The notes under the pieces are model-generated. The model was not told the origin of the DNA. It did no database searches and saw only the letters and a list, made by a program, of their open reading frames with translations. This document shows positions 1 to 8,395 of a DNA stretch of 64,000 nt, piece by piece (within the stretch, counting starts at the first letter, position 1; each line of letters starts with the position of its first letter). This DNA comes from an uncultured Bacteroidales bacterium. Lineage in GTDB: Bacteria > Bacteroidota > Bacteroidia > Bacteroidales > UBA932. The stretch is taken from assembly GCA_947306365.1 (NCBI GenBank), contig CAMZGD010000007.1, forward strand, positions 49,079 through 113,078, given 5' to 3'. Both the position numbers and the translations under genes were made by a program.

Positions 1-548
1 TTGAGGGCGCCGCGGGCCTTGTCGGTGATGGCGACGATGCGGTGCCTGGCTTCTTCCTTGCCGTAAGTCTGTTCGAGGTAGGCCTTGACCAGACGGAAGG
101 CGACGGCGGGCTCGGTGGTGGTGCCGCTCTTGGAAATCACCACGCAGGCGGGATTGCGCATCCTGACGAGGTCGAGGAGCTCGGCGGTGTAGTCTTCGGA
201 GAGGTTCTCGCCGGCAAAGACGACTTTCGGTCCGCGGCCGCCGATATGGGCGGCGAACGTATGGCTGAGTGCCTCGATGGCGGCCTTGGCGCCCAGATAG
301 GAACCGCCGATGCCGATGACGACCACGAGGTCGATTTCCCGTTCGGCCCAGCGGTCCACTACATCGAGCAGCGCGCCGGTGTCGGCCTTTCCGATGGCGG
401 AAGGCAGATGCTGCCAACCCAGGAAGTCGTTGCCCGCGCCCGTCTCTTCCTCCAGCACTTTCTGCGCGGTAATCGCCTTGTTCAGATATCCGTTGTATCG
501 TTCCTTCGCGACGAAAGGATCACAACCCGTAAGATCGATGTTAACCAT
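1..548 (-). CDS. pgi: Glucose-6-phosphate isomerase, N-terminal part (cut by window edge)
   Basis: Interconverts glucose 6-phosphate and fructose 6-phosphate in the cytoplasm (glycolysis/gluconeogenesis). The 182 residues visible carry the sugar-isomerase signature: GIGGSYLG at about 79-86 and the phosphate-binding loop SKSGTTTEP at about 139-147. The family runs to about 450 residues in the compact bacterial form, so roughly the first 40 percent is here and the rest lies beyond base 1. The start ATG (546-548) gives MVNIDLTG, and a TATATTTG -7 box sits 24 bp upstream. The plus-strand reading frame over the same bases has no recognisable protein and is a shadow. Identification is firm; completeness cannot be judged. 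Confidence 0.93.
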   Translation of the reverse strand, partial: MVNIDLTGCDPFVAKERYNGYLNKAITAQKVLEEETGAGNDFLGWQHLPSAIGKADTGALLDVVDRWAEREIDLVVVIGIGGSYLGAKAAIEALSHTFAAHIGGRGPKVVFAGENLSEDYTAELLDLVRMRNPACVVISKSGTTTEPAVAFRLVKAYLEQTYGKEEARHRIVAITDKARGAL

Positions 549-572
549 ATCGTTGTTGTTTTTCAGTTTGTA

Positions 573-580
573 CAAATATA
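573..580 (-). promoter_or_regulatory. -7 box of the pgi promoter
   Basis: Reads TATATTTG on the minus strand, a perfect match to the Bacteroidota TAnnTTTG element, 24 bp before the pgi start codon. No good TTTG -33 element is visible at the usual 19-21 bp spacing. Confidence 0.55.
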
Positions 581-586
581 CGAAAT

Positions 587-2695
587 CTATGAGATCTTTG
601 AATAATCCTTGAAGGAGTCGTCGAGGCGGAGGGTGCGGAGCTGCTCGACGAGAAGACGGTTTTCGACGTGCTCGAGAAGCGGGTCGGCGGCGAGGATCCG
701 TTCGCCGAGTTCACGGGCCTCGACCAGCGCCGGGGAGTCCTTCGCCAGGTCGGCGATGTGGAGGTCGAAGGCCAGGCCGCTTTGCCGCGTCCCTTCGAAA
801 TCGCCCGGTCCGCGCATCCGCAGGTCGGCCTCCGCCAGTTCGAAACCGTCGCTCGTAGCGCACATCAGCTCGATGCGCTGCCGCGACTCGGTGCTGAGCT
901 TGTAACCCGTCATCAGGATGCAGTACGACTTCTCGGCGCCGCGGCCCACCCGGCCGCGCAGCTGGTGGAGCTGCGACAGACCGAAGCGTTCGGCGCTCTC
1001 GATGACCATCACCGAAGCATTCGGCACATCCACGCCCACCTCGATGACTGACGTGGCCACCAGGATATGCGCCCGGCCCTTGGCGAAGAGCTCCATGTCA
1101 TAGGCCTTGTTCTCGGCCTTCTGCTGCCCGTGGACCACCGCCGTCACGTACTGCGGGGCCGGAAAAGCCTCCGTGATGTGCATATATCCCTCTTCCAGGT
1201 TCTTGTAGTCCATCTTCTCGGATTCCTTGATCAGCGGATACACCACGAATATCTGGCGGCCCAGCGCGATCTGCTGCCGCATGAAATTGTAGAGGTCGCC
1301 GCGACGGTTCTCCGTCCAATGGACCGTCTCCACCGGCTTGCGGCCCGGCGGCAGCTCGTCGAGGACCGAGACGTCGAGGTCGCCGTAGAGCGTCATCGCC
1401 AGCGTGCGCGGGATCGGCGTGGCCGTCATCACGAGCACGTGCGGCGCCACGGCCGACTTCGACCAGAGCCGGGAACGCTGCTCCACGCCGAAACGGTGCT
1501 GCTCGTCGATGACCGCCAGGGCCAGCGACTTGAACTGTACCGTATCCTTGATCAGGGCGTGCGTGCCGACGATGATCTGGAGCGTACCGTCGAGCAGGCC
1601 CCGGTGAATCTCGTCGCGTTCCTTCTGCCGGGTGTTGCCTGTCAGCAGCGCGATGCGCGCCCCCGACGGCGCCAGGAACTTCTGTATGCTGTGGTAGTGC
1701 TGGTTGGCCAGCACTTCGGTCGGCGCCATCACACAGGCCTGATACCCGTTGTCGAGCGCCATCATCGCGGCGAGCACCGCCACCAGCGTCTTGCCGCTTC
1801 CAACGTCGCCCTGCAGCAGACGGTTCATCTGCTTGCCGCTGGCCACATCGCCGCGGATCTCCTTCAGCACCCGCTTCTGCGCCCCGGTAAGCGGGAACGG
1901 CAGCGCTTCATATGTCTTATTGAAATAGTCGCCGATCCGGCGGAACACGACGCCGCTGTCCGCCCGCATCCGGATGTTCTTCTGCCGCAGCAGCGAGAGC
2001 TGCAGATAGAACAACTCTTCGAACTTGAGCCGGCGCTGCGCCCGGCCCAGGTCCTGCACCGAGGCGGGGAAATGGATGTGCTGCAGCGCAAACGTCAGCG
2101 GGACGAGATGCTTCTGTTCCAGGATATAGGCCGGCAGCGTCTCCTCCAGTGTGCCGAGCACCCGGTCCAGCAGCGTGGCCATCATCTTCTCGAAGAACTT
2201 GTTGGTGATGCCCGCGTTGTGCAGCTTCTCCGTACTGGAATAGACGCCCATCATCACGCCGACCTGCGACAGCTTCTCCTCCGTGGCCGGATCGACCTCG
2301 GGATGGACGAGGTTCCAGCTCTGTCCGAACACGGACGGCTTGCCGAAAACGATGTACTCCGGCCCCACCTGCAACTTCTCTTCCATCCATTTCAATCCCT
2401 TGAAGAACACCAGGTCGATGGATCCGGTACCGTCGGTGAACCGGGCCACAAGCCGGACGCTGCGGCCCTTCCCCGTCTTGTCGATGCGGGTGATGCGGCC
2501 GCGCAGCTGGATGTAGGCAGACGATGAATCGATCTCCCGCACGCTGTAGAAGCGGGAACGGTCGATATAACGGAACGGAAACGTATAGAGGAGATCCCTG
2601 AACGTACTGATGCCCAGTTCCTTGTTCAGCAGTTCCGCCCGCTTCGGCCCGACGCCCGGCAAATACTTGATATCACTCTCCAGAATCTGTGGCAT
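587..2695 (-). CDS. recG: ATP-dependent DNA helicase RecG
   Basis: Branch-migration helicase that remodels stalled forks and Holliday junctions. The 702-residue protein matches the usual length. It opens with a helix-hairpin-helix-like LPGVGPKRA (12-20), followed by the OB-fold wedge domain, then superfamily 2 helicase motifs: Walker A GDVGSGKT (296-303), DEQH (397-400), TATPIPR (424-430) and the late motif LRGRVGRG. The reading frame stays open far upstream, but that part is antisense to pdxA; the ATG at 2693-2695 (MPQILESDIKYLPG) fits the conserved N-terminus of Bacteroidota RecG. It is divergent from pdxA with only 60 bp between. A TATATTTG box ends 3 nt before this ATG, so the transcript may be leaderless. 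Confidence 0.96.
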   Translation of the reverse strand: MPQILESDIKYLPGVGPKRAELLNKELGISTFRDLLYTFPFRYIDRSRFYSVREIDSSSAYIQLRGRITRIDKTGKGRSVRLVARFTDGTGSIDLVFFKGLKWMEEKLQVGPEYIVFGKPSVFGQSWNLVHPEVDPATEEKLSQVGVMMGVYSSTEKLHNAGITNKFFEKMMATLLDRVLGTLEETLPAYILEQKHLVPLTFALQHIHFPASVQDLGRAQRRLKFEELFYLQLSLLRQKNIRMRADSGVVFRRIGDYFNKTYEALPFPLTGAQKRVLKEIRGDVASGKQMNRLLQGDVGSGKTLVAVLAAMMALDNGYQACVMAPTEVLANQHYHSIQKFLAPSGARIALLTGNTRQKERDEIHRGLLDGTLQIIVGTHALIKDTVQFKSLALAVIDEQHRFGVEQRSRLWSKSAVAPHVLVMTATPIPRTLAMTLYGDLDVSVLDELPPGRKPVETVHWTENRRGDLYNFMRQQIALGRQIFVVYPLIKESEKMDYKNLEEGYMHITEAFPAPQYVTAVVHGQQKAENKAYDMELFAKGRAHILVATSVIEVGVDVPNASVMVIESAERFGLSQLHQLRGRVGRGAEKSYCILMTGYKLSTESRQRIELMCATSDGFELAEADLRMRGPGDFEGTRQSGLAFDLHIADLAKDSPALVEARELGERILAADPLLEHVENRLLVEQLRTLRLDDSFKDYSKIS

Positions 2696-2698
2696 ACA

Positions 2699-2706
2699 CA
2701 AATATA
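2699..2706 (-). promoter_or_regulatory. -7 box of recG, directly against the start codon
   Basis: TATATTTG on the minus strand, followed by TGT and then the recG ATG. With the transcription start a few bases after the element, the mRNA would begin at or next to the A of ATG, implying a leaderless message. Confidence 0.5.
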
Positions 2707-2755
2707 TAAAATTTTCGTATCTTGCAACGATTTTTACAAGCGAAAAACCATAGCA

Positions 2756-3835
2756 ATGAGAGACAAGATCGTGGTGGGCATCACCCAGGGTGACACAAAC
2801 GGAATCGGATATGAAGTAATCATCAAGTCGCTGGCCGATGCGCGGATCCTCGAGAACTGCGTCATCGTGCTCTACGGCTCCTCCCGCTTCTTCGGCATCT
2901 ACCGCAAGTTCCTGCCGGAAATCGAGCAGATCGCGACCAACGTGATCAATTCGGCCGAAGACGCGCGCTCGAAACGCGTCAACATCATCAATGCCGTGCC
3001 CGAAAGCATGGCAATGGAGATCGGGCAGCCCACGGCCGACGGCGCGAAAGCCGCCGTCCTGGCACTCAAGGCCGCCGTGGCCGACGCCAAGCGCGGCGCC
3101 ATCGACGCCATCGTCACCGCCCCGTTCAACAAGCACACCGTCGCCGAACTCGGATTCGGATTCCCGGGCCATACCGAGTATCTCATCCACGAATTCGACC
3201 GGAAAGACGGCCTGATGCTCCTCTGTTCCGAGAACCTTCGGGTCGGCGTGGTCACCAACCACCTGCCGCTGGCGAAAGTCAGTTCCGCCATCACGGTCGA
3301 AACCATCCTGAGCAAGCTCCGCCTGATGAACGACTCGCTCCGCCGCGACTTCGGCGTCATCATGCCCAAGATCGCCGTACTGGGCCTCAACCCCCATGCG
3401 GGAGACGGCGGCTCGCTCGGCACGGAGGAGATCGACACGATCATCCCGGCCGTCCAGCTGGCCGGCAAGGAGAAGATCCTGGCCTTCGGCCCCTACTCGC
3501 CCGACGGTTTCTTCAGCACGCATATGCAGAGCAGCTTCGACGCCGTTCTGGCGATGTACCACGACCAGGGGCTCATTCCTTTCAAGGCGCTTGCTTTCGA
3601 CAGCGGCGTAAACTTCACGGCCGGCCTGCCCATCGTCCGCACCTCCCCCGACCACGGCACCGGCTACGACATCGCCGGCAAGAACAAGGCGTATTCCGGA
3701 CCGATGACGCGGGCCATCTACGCCGCCATCGACCTGAGCCACAACCGCCGCCGGTTCGATGAGATGAACGCAAATCCCCTCGAGGTGAAACGCTTCGAAG
3801 GTCCCCGGTACGAAAAGACCATCCTGCCTGAATAG
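2756..3835 (+). CDS. pdxA: 4-hydroxythreonine-4-phosphate dehydrogenase
   Basis: NAD-dependent oxidation and decarboxylation of 4-phosphohydroxythreonine, a step of DXP-dependent pyridoxal phosphate synthesis; cytoplasmic. The 359-residue protein carries the three metal-binding histidines in their family contexts: GHTEY (His139), LNPHAGDGG (His214) and YHDQGLIPFK (His269), plus the N-terminal GITQGDTNGIG signature. Divergent from recG. Its TAG stop shares a base with the GTG start of rnhA, so the two are probably translated together. A degenerate -7 (TATCTTGC, 2718-2725) precedes it. The window also holds dxs, which makes the other PdxJ substrate, but at the far end and unlinked. Confidence 0.96.
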   Translation: MRDKIVVGITQGDTNGIGYEVIIKSLADARILENCVIVLYGSSRFFGIYRKFLPEIEQIATNVINSAEDARSKRVNIINAVPESMAMEIGQPTADGAKAAVLALKAAVADAKRGAIDAIVTAPFNKHTVAELGFGFPGHTEYLIHEFDRKDGLMLLCSENLRVGVVTNHLPLAKVSSAITVETILSKLRLMNDSLRRDFGVIMPKIAVLGLNPHAGDGGSLGTEEIDTIIPAVQLAGKEKILAFGPYSPDGFFSTHMQSSFDAVLAMYHDQGLIPFKALAFDSGVNFTAGLPIVRTSPDHGTGYDIAGKNKAYSGPMTRAIYAAIDLSHNRRRFDEMNANPLEVKRFEGPRYEKTILPE

Positions 3836-4299
3836 TGAACCGTCCCCCGATCCAGATCTATACCGACGGTGCCTGCAGCGGCAACCCGGGGCCGGGCGGC
3901 TTCGCCGTGATCCTGCGGTGCGGCAGCTATGAAAAGGAAATCTCGGCCGGCTATGCCGTCACCACCAACAACCGGATGGAACTGCTGGCCGTCATCACCG
4001 GCCTGGAAGCCGTCCGCTGGGAGCAGGCCGACGTGACCATCTGGAGCGACTCCTCCTATGTAGTAGATGCCGTGGAGAAAGGCTGGGTGTTCAGCTGGGA
4101 GCGGAAAGGCTTCGCCAAGAAAGCCAATCCGGACCTGTGGACCCGGTTCCTGGCCGTCTATCGCCGGCATCACGTCCGGTTCGTCTGGGTCCGCGGGCAC
4201 AACGGGCATCCCGAAAACGAACGCTGCGACCGCCTGGCAGTCGCAGCATCGCAAGGTCCCGGCCTGCTGACCGACTCAGGATACACGCAGGAACCGTAG
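3835..4299 (+). CDS. rnhA: Ribonuclease HI
   Basis: Cleaves RNA in RNA-DNA hybrids (primer and R-loop removal). 154 residues, the standard length. The four catalytic acids are in place: Asp11 in IYTDGACSGNPGPGG, Glu49 in NRMELLAV, Asp72 in IWSDSSYV and Asp132 in ENERCDRLA. The start is GTG, overlapping the pdxA stop as TAGTG, with no nearby ATG that keeps Asp11 in the correct context. The 3' end overlaps the convergent VOC gene by 24 bp. Confidence 0.95.
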   Translation: MNRPPIQIYTDGACSGNPGPGGFAVILRCGSYEKEISAGYAVTTNNRMELLAVITGLEAVRWEQADVTIWSDSSYVVDAVEKGWVFSWERKGFAKKANPDLWTRFLAVYRRHHVRFVWVRGHNGHPENERCDRLAVAASQGPGLLTDSGYTQEP

Positions 4300-5337
4300 G
4301 GCCTTTACCATCCAGCGCGGGAGCGGACGGCGGTCGTCACGCTTCTTGAAATCGATGTAGCATCCCCATTTCTTGATCACGGGAATCCGGAACGTCTCAA
4401 CGAATTCGATGAGCGTGCCGTCGGGATCCTCGATGTAAGTGAAATGGCCGTTGGCGTCGCCCATATCGAAATCGGCGCCGCTGTCGCAGACGAACGGATG
4501 GCCGAGGGCCTTGCAGTCGGCCTCCACGGCGTCCATGTTGCGGATGTCGAAGCACAGGTGGATGAAGCCCGGATCCCCCCAGAAGCGATTCGCATAGATC
4601 TTCACAGGCTGGTCGTCCAGCGCCTGGACGAGTTCGATATGCGAGGGGCCCATCAATTCGTGCAACGGTCCCGCGAAAGGTTTCGTACGGCCCAGCATCA
4701 CGCGGCGTACCCGCCGGCTGCCGCCCGGCAGCGCCTTCAAGTCATCGAAGACACCCGTCTCGTCGGCCTGCACCGCATCATAGCCGAGCAGCTTGCCGTA
4801 AAAGGCGATGGAACGGCCCATGTCGCTGACGCCCAGCACGGCACCGCAGGTTCCTCCCGTGGTGAACGCCTTGGACCGGACCATCACATAAGCATCTTCC
4901 TCGATTTCCAGGAGGTTGTCCCACGGATCGGCCATATAGAAATGCTTCACGCCGGCAAATGAAATGGACGGAGTCGAAAGCAGCCGGAATCCCTTGCGGG
5001 CGAAGGTGTCATAGGTAGCTGCTGCGTCGCGGCTCTTGATCTTGGCGATGAAGATGCCCAGGTCGCCGAGGCGGGGCGGCAGGGCCGGATAATTGAGTTC
5101 GCGGCCGCGCGGCTCCCAGATCTCCAGGCCGCCGCCGCTCTGGAGGCTTATGGCCAGGATGGCATAGCGGGGCTGGGGCTTGCCGCCCGTATAGGGAAGC
5201 ATCCGTTCGGCGACGCCTTCATCGGCTACGACGGGGATGTCGATGCCGAAGTTTTCACGATACCATTTCCACGTTTCGTCGGCATTCCTTACGCCGATGC
5301 CCACCTGCTGCAATCCACAAATGACTTTCTCTTTCAT
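4276..5337 (-). CDS. Two-domain VOC (glyoxalase/dioxygenase fold) protein
   Basis: A 353-residue protein with two vicinal-oxygen-chelate modules: one begins at the N-terminus (LQQVGIGVRNADETWKWY) and the second at about residue 165 (AVLGVSDMGRSIAFYGKLLGY). Candidate metal ligands include a His in SHIELVQ, a His in FIHLCFDIR and a Glu in TLIEFVETF near the C-terminus. Families with this layout include glyoxalases, extradiol dioxygenases and 4-hydroxyphenylpyruvate dioxygenase-like enzymes; nothing in the sequence identifies the substrate. Monocistronic by context: a TATCTTTG box lies 17 bp upstream, and it overlaps rnhA convergently. Calling it more than a VOC-family enzyme would be a guess. 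Confidence 0.82.
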   Translation of the reverse strand: MKEKVICGLQQVGIGVRNADETWKWYRENFGIDIPVVADEGVAERMLPYTGGKPQPRYAILAISLQSGGGLEIWEPRGRELNYPALPPRLGDLGIFIAKIKSRDAAATYDTFARKGFRLLSTPSISFAGVKHFYMADPWDNLLEIEEDAYVMVRSKAFTTGGTCGAVLGVSDMGRSIAFYGKLLGYDAVQADETGVFDDLKALPGGSRRVRRVMLGRTKPFAGPLHELMGPSHIELVQALDDQPVKIYANRFWGDPGFIHLCFDIRNMDAVEADCKALGHPFVCDSGADFDMGDANGHFTYIEDPDGTLIEFVETFRIPVIKKWGCYIDFKKRDDRRPLPRWMVKALRFLRVS

Positions 5338-5354
5338 AGTTTAGCTTTATCTTA

Positions 5355-5362
5355 CAAAGATA
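5355..5362 (-). promoter_or_regulatory. -7 box of the VOC gene
   Basis: TATCTTTG on the minus strand, a perfect Bacteroidota -7 match, 17 bp before the start codon. No clear -33 TTTG. Confidence 0.5.
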
Positions 5363-5410
5363 GCGTTTTTCTTCCAATGCTTCCCTTCAGGAATTATCCC
5401 GTCCACGTTA

Positions 5411-6520
5411 TTACGTGATTTTGTGGACGGAACGCGGTTGATACAATTGGTCGCGGAGCCAGGGCGTGAAGCCGGCCGCGGCGATGGCTTCGCGCATGCT
5501 CCGTACATTAAGCGTGTGATGCGCCCCGGCGGCGGAGACGACATTTTCCTCAATCATGATCGAGCCCATGTCGTCGGCTCCGGCGTGCAGGGCGCGCAGT
5601 CCCGTTTCCAGGCCGACGGTCAGCCAGGAAGCCTGAATGTGATCGACGTTGTCGAGAACAAGGCGGGCGATGGCGACGGTGCGCAGGAATTCTTCGTCGG
5701 GATGCCAGTGCGGCGGTTCGCCGGGGAGTGAGATGCCTTCTGGCAGGTTTCCGCCGGCAGCCAGCCGTTCCAGTGCGGTGCCCTTCAACTGCATCGGCCA
5801 GCAGATGAAAGCGCGGAAACCGGGGGCTCCCGTCGACCGCAGGTCTTGGAGCTCCCGCAGTTTCAGCAGATGGTCGATCCGTTCTTCCAGCGTCTCGATA
5901 TGTCCATAGACCATCGTTGCCGTGGTACTTATCCCCAGGGCATGCGCTTCGCGCATCACGTCGAACCATTGCGTGGCCGTAGGTTTGGCCGGCGACAGGA
6001 AGCGGCGGACCCGGTCGGAGAGGATCTCGGCGCCGGCGCCGGGCAGCGTATCAAGTCCGGCGGCCTGCAGGCGTTGCAGCACCTCCCGATAGGACAGATG
6101 CGAAAGGCGGGCGATATGGGCGATTTCCGGCGGACCCAACGCATTGAGCCGGAGCGACGGCTCGACCTCTTTCAGTCGGCGGAATAGGGTCTCATACCAC
6201 TCGATGCCATACTTCGGATGCAATCCTCCCTGCAGCAGCAACTGGTCGCCGCCCAGCGCTTTCATCTCGGCAATCTTCTGCAGATAATCTTCGAAAGCAA
6301 GGGTATAAGCATTTTCCGGCTCGTCGGGCCGACAATGAAAGTTGCAGAACTTGCAACCGGACAGGCAGACATTGGTGTAGTTGACATTGCGGTCGATCTG
6401 ATAGCTGACGCGGCGCTCCGGCACATGCCGATAGCGCTCGGCCTGCGCCAGCGCGCACAAATCGTCGAGCGGCGCCTCGCGATACAGCGTCAACGCCTCG
6501 TCTCTGGTCAGCCTATTCAT
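5411..6520 (-). CDS. mqnC: Cyclic dehypoxanthinyl futalosine synthase (radical SAM)
   Basis: Catalyses the radical-SAM cyclisation of dehypoxanthine futalosine in the futalosine route to menaquinone. The 4Fe-4S motif is CLSGCKFC (Cys52, Cys56, Cys59 from the ATG at 6518-6520). MqnC-type signatures follow in order: LLLQGGLHPKYGIEWYE, GLDTLPGAGAEILSDRVR, TTATMVYGHIET and GFRAFICWPMQ. These separate it from its relative MqnE, which has different versions of these blocks. The frame also opens with a TTG seven codons earlier, but the ATG start MNRLTRDEAL is preferred. 369 residues. No other mqn gene is adjacent, so the rest of the pathway must lie elsewhere; ubiX at 21.0 kb may contribute to the late decarboxylation. 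Confidence 0.88.
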   Translation of the reverse strand: MNRLTRDEALTLYREAPLDDLCALAQAERYRHVPERRVSYQIDRNVNYTNVCLSGCKFCNFHCRPDEPENAYTLAFEDYLQKIAEMKALGGDQLLLQGGLHPKYGIEWYETLFRRLKEVEPSLRLNALGPPEIAHIARLSHLSYREVLQRLQAAGLDTLPGAGAEILSDRVRRFLSPAKPTATQWFDVMREAHALGISTTATMVYGHIETLEERIDHLLKLRELQDLRSTGAPGFRAFICWPMQLKGTALERLAAGGNLPEGISLPGEPPHWHPDEEFLRTVAIARLVLDNVDHIQASWLTVGLETGLRALHAGADDMGSIMIEENVVSAAGAHHTLNVRSMREAIAAAGFTPWLRDQLYQPRSVHKIT

Positions 6521-6570
6521 ATAGCCCTGCAATGTACACAACTGTCCGCCAGGGATTTATGCAAACCACA

Positions 6571-6588
6571 CCCCTCGAAATGGAGGGG
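6571..6588. repeat. Short hairpin upstream of mqnC
   Basis: CCCCTC, six-base loop, GAGGGG in the 150-bp gap between mqnC and glnS, about 50 bp upstream of mqnC. There is no T-tract on the downstream side, so it is not a classic terminator; it could be part of the mqnC leader. Confidence 0.35.
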
Positions 6589-6637
6589 AGATCTTTATCT
6601 AAATTATTGATTGTCAATTGCGTCCGTTGCAGCACAT

Positions 6638-6677
6638 TTGTAAGATCCGCGCGTCAGGCATGCGGATCATCTTACAA
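6638..6677. repeat. Bulged inverted repeat at the glnS stop codon
   Basis: TTGTAAGATCCGC (6638-6650) pairs with the complement of 6662-6677, leaving a 3-nt bulge and an 11-nt loop. It overlaps the last base pairs of glnS. There is no U-rich tail, so termination or mRNA 3'-end protection is only a possibility. Confidence 0.4.
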
Positions 6678-8324
6678 CTTGAACGAATCCTTCAAACTGG
6701 TCGTCTTGTTCATCACCAGATGGCCGGGCGTCGAGTCAGGGTCTTTCTTGAAATAGCCCACACGCTCGAACTGGACGGCCAGGCCGGCGGGATCGTCGAG
6801 CAGCGCGGGCTCGGCCCAGCCGGTGCGGACCACCAGGCTTTCCGGATTGAGGAAATCCTTGTAGTCCTTGTCACAAGGCACCTGCGACATGTCTTCGAGC
6901 GTGAAGAGCCGGTCGTAGATGCGGCATTCGATTTCCTTGGCGAATGCCGTGCTCACCCAATGGATCGTTCCCTTGACGGAGCGCCACTGGCCGGAGGCCG
7001 GATGCGTCATCGGATCGTAGGTGCAGCGGAGTTCCACCACCTTGCCGTCCGCATCCTTGACCATCTCCTCGCATTTGATGATGTAGGTGTATTTCAAGCG
7101 CACTTCCCCGCCCGGACGCAGCCGGAAATACTTTTTCGGCGCATCTTCCATAAAATCGGCCCGGTCGATGAGCAGTTCGCCCGTGAAGGGAACACGACGC
7201 TTCGGGCCGTCGGGGGCGGCCGGGTTGAGCGGCGCTTCGAACCACTCCACGCGGCCCGGCTCCCAGTTGGTCAAAGTCACCTTGATCGGATCGTCGGAGA
7301 CCACCATATAGCGGTTGCTGCGCTCATTCAGATCCTGGCGCACACACCATTCGAGCAGGCCGATGTCCATCAGCTGGTCGCGCTTGGACACGCCGATCTT
7401 GTCGCAGAACAGTTTGAGGGCCTCGGGCGTGTAGCCGCGGCGGCGCACGCCGCACAGCGTGGGCATACGCGGGTCGTCCCATCCCGAGACAAAGCCTTTC
7501 TCCACCAGTTCCAGCAGCTTCCGCTTGCTCATCAGGGTATAGGTAAGGTTCAGGCGCGCAAACTCATACTGATGCGAGGGATAGATGCCGAGCGTCTCGA
7601 TGAACCAGTCGTAGAGCGGACGGTGGATGTCGAATTCCAGCGTGCAGATGGAATGGGTGATGTGTTCGATGGAGTCGCACTGGCCGTGGGTGTAGTCGTA
7701 CATCGGATAGATGCACCACTTGTCGCCGGTACGGTGATGGCTGGCGTGCTTGATGCGGTAGAGGATCGGATCGCGGAACAGCATGTTGGGATGCGCCATG
7801 TCTATCTTCGCCCGGAGCACTTTCGCGCCGTCCGGATACTTGCCCGCTTTCATCTCACGGAAGAGGCGGAGATTTTCCTCGACCGACCGATTCCGCCAGG
7901 GGCTGTCGGTGCCCGGCGTCTCCACCGTGCCGCGGCCTGCGCGTATCTCTTCGAGCGTCTGGTCGTCCACATAGGCCAGGCCGCGTTCGATGAGCTGCTC
8001 GGCCCACGCGTACAGCTGGTCGAAATAATCGGAAGCGTAGCGTTCCTCAGCCCACTGGAAACCGAGCCACTTGATGTCCTCCTTGATGGCGTCGACATAC
8101 TCCACGTCTTCTTTCGTGGGGTTGGTGTCGTCGTAGCGGAGGTTGGTCCGGCCGCCGTACTTCAGTGCAAGTCCGAAATTGATGCACAGGCTCTTGGCAT
8201 GGCCCAGGTGAAGATAGCCGTTGGGCTCGGGCGGAAAGCGCGTGATGATGCTGTCGAATTTTCCGGCCGCGAGGTCTGCTTCGATGATCTCTTCGAGGAA
8301 ATTGTTTCTCTTCTCTTCTTCCAT
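6672..8324 (-). CDS. glnS: Glutaminyl-tRNA synthetase
   Basis: Charges tRNA-Gln with glutamine; class I synthetase. 550 residues, as in the bacterial family. The HIGH signature appears as PPEPNGYLHLGH (31-42) and the KMSKS equivalent as MSKRK (265-269), followed by GWDDPRMPTL. The C-terminal anticodon-binding beta barrels follow. Its presence implies direct glutaminylation in this organism rather than sole reliance on the GatCAB route. Divergent from yicC, with a TATATTTG box 21 bp upstream of its ATG. Confidence 0.97.
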   Translation of the reverse strand: MEEEKRNNFLEEIIEADLAAGKFDSIITRFPPEPNGYLHLGHAKSLCINFGLALKYGGRTNLRYDDTNPTKEDVEYVDAIKEDIKWLGFQWAEERYASDYFDQLYAWAEQLIERGLAYVDDQTLEEIRAGRGTVETPGTDSPWRNRSVEENLRLFREMKAGKYPDGAKVLRAKIDMAHPNMLFRDPILYRIKHASHHRTGDKWCIYPMYDYTHGQCDSIEHITHSICTLEFDIHRPLYDWFIETLGIYPSHQYEFARLNLTYTLMSKRKLLELVEKGFVSGWDDPRMPTLCGVRRRGYTPEALKLFCDKIGVSKRDQLMDIGLLEWCVRQDLNERSNRYMVVSDDPIKVTLTNWEPGRVEWFEAPLNPAAPDGPKRRVPFTGELLIDRADFMEDAPKKYFRLRPGGEVRLKYTYIIKCEEMVKDADGKVVELRCTYDPMTHPASGQWRSVKGTIHWVSTAFAKEIECRIYDRLFTLEDMSQVPCDKDYKDFLNPESLVVRTGWAEPALLDDPAGLAVQFERVGYFKKDPDSTPGHLVMNKTTSLKDSFKL

Positions 8325-8345
8325 TGTTCAAGCTGTTTGAAGTTA

Positions 8346-8353
8346 CAAATATA
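8346..8353 (-). promoter_or_regulatory. -7 box of glnS
   Basis: TATATTTG on the minus strand, 21 bp before the glnS start. The nearest TTTG lies too far upstream to be a convincing -33. Confidence 0.5.
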
Positions 8354-8365
8354 TTAAAAATTCAC

Positions 8366-8373
8366 TATCTTTA
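8366..8373 (+). promoter_or_regulatory. Probable -7 box of yicC
   Basis: TATCTTTA, one mismatch to TAnnTTTG, 22 bp before the yicC ATG. It supports starting yicC at 8396 rather than at the earlier in-frame start codon. Confidence 0.4.
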
Positions 8374-8395
8374 TAGTTTAAAAACCAAAGCGCCC

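Noticed and set aside
587..3742. A 1051-residue minus-strand frame
   Set aside because: Only the part from 2695 down is RecG. The upstream 348 codons are antisense to pdxA and have no family features; long antisense frames are common here because of high GC and third-position bias.
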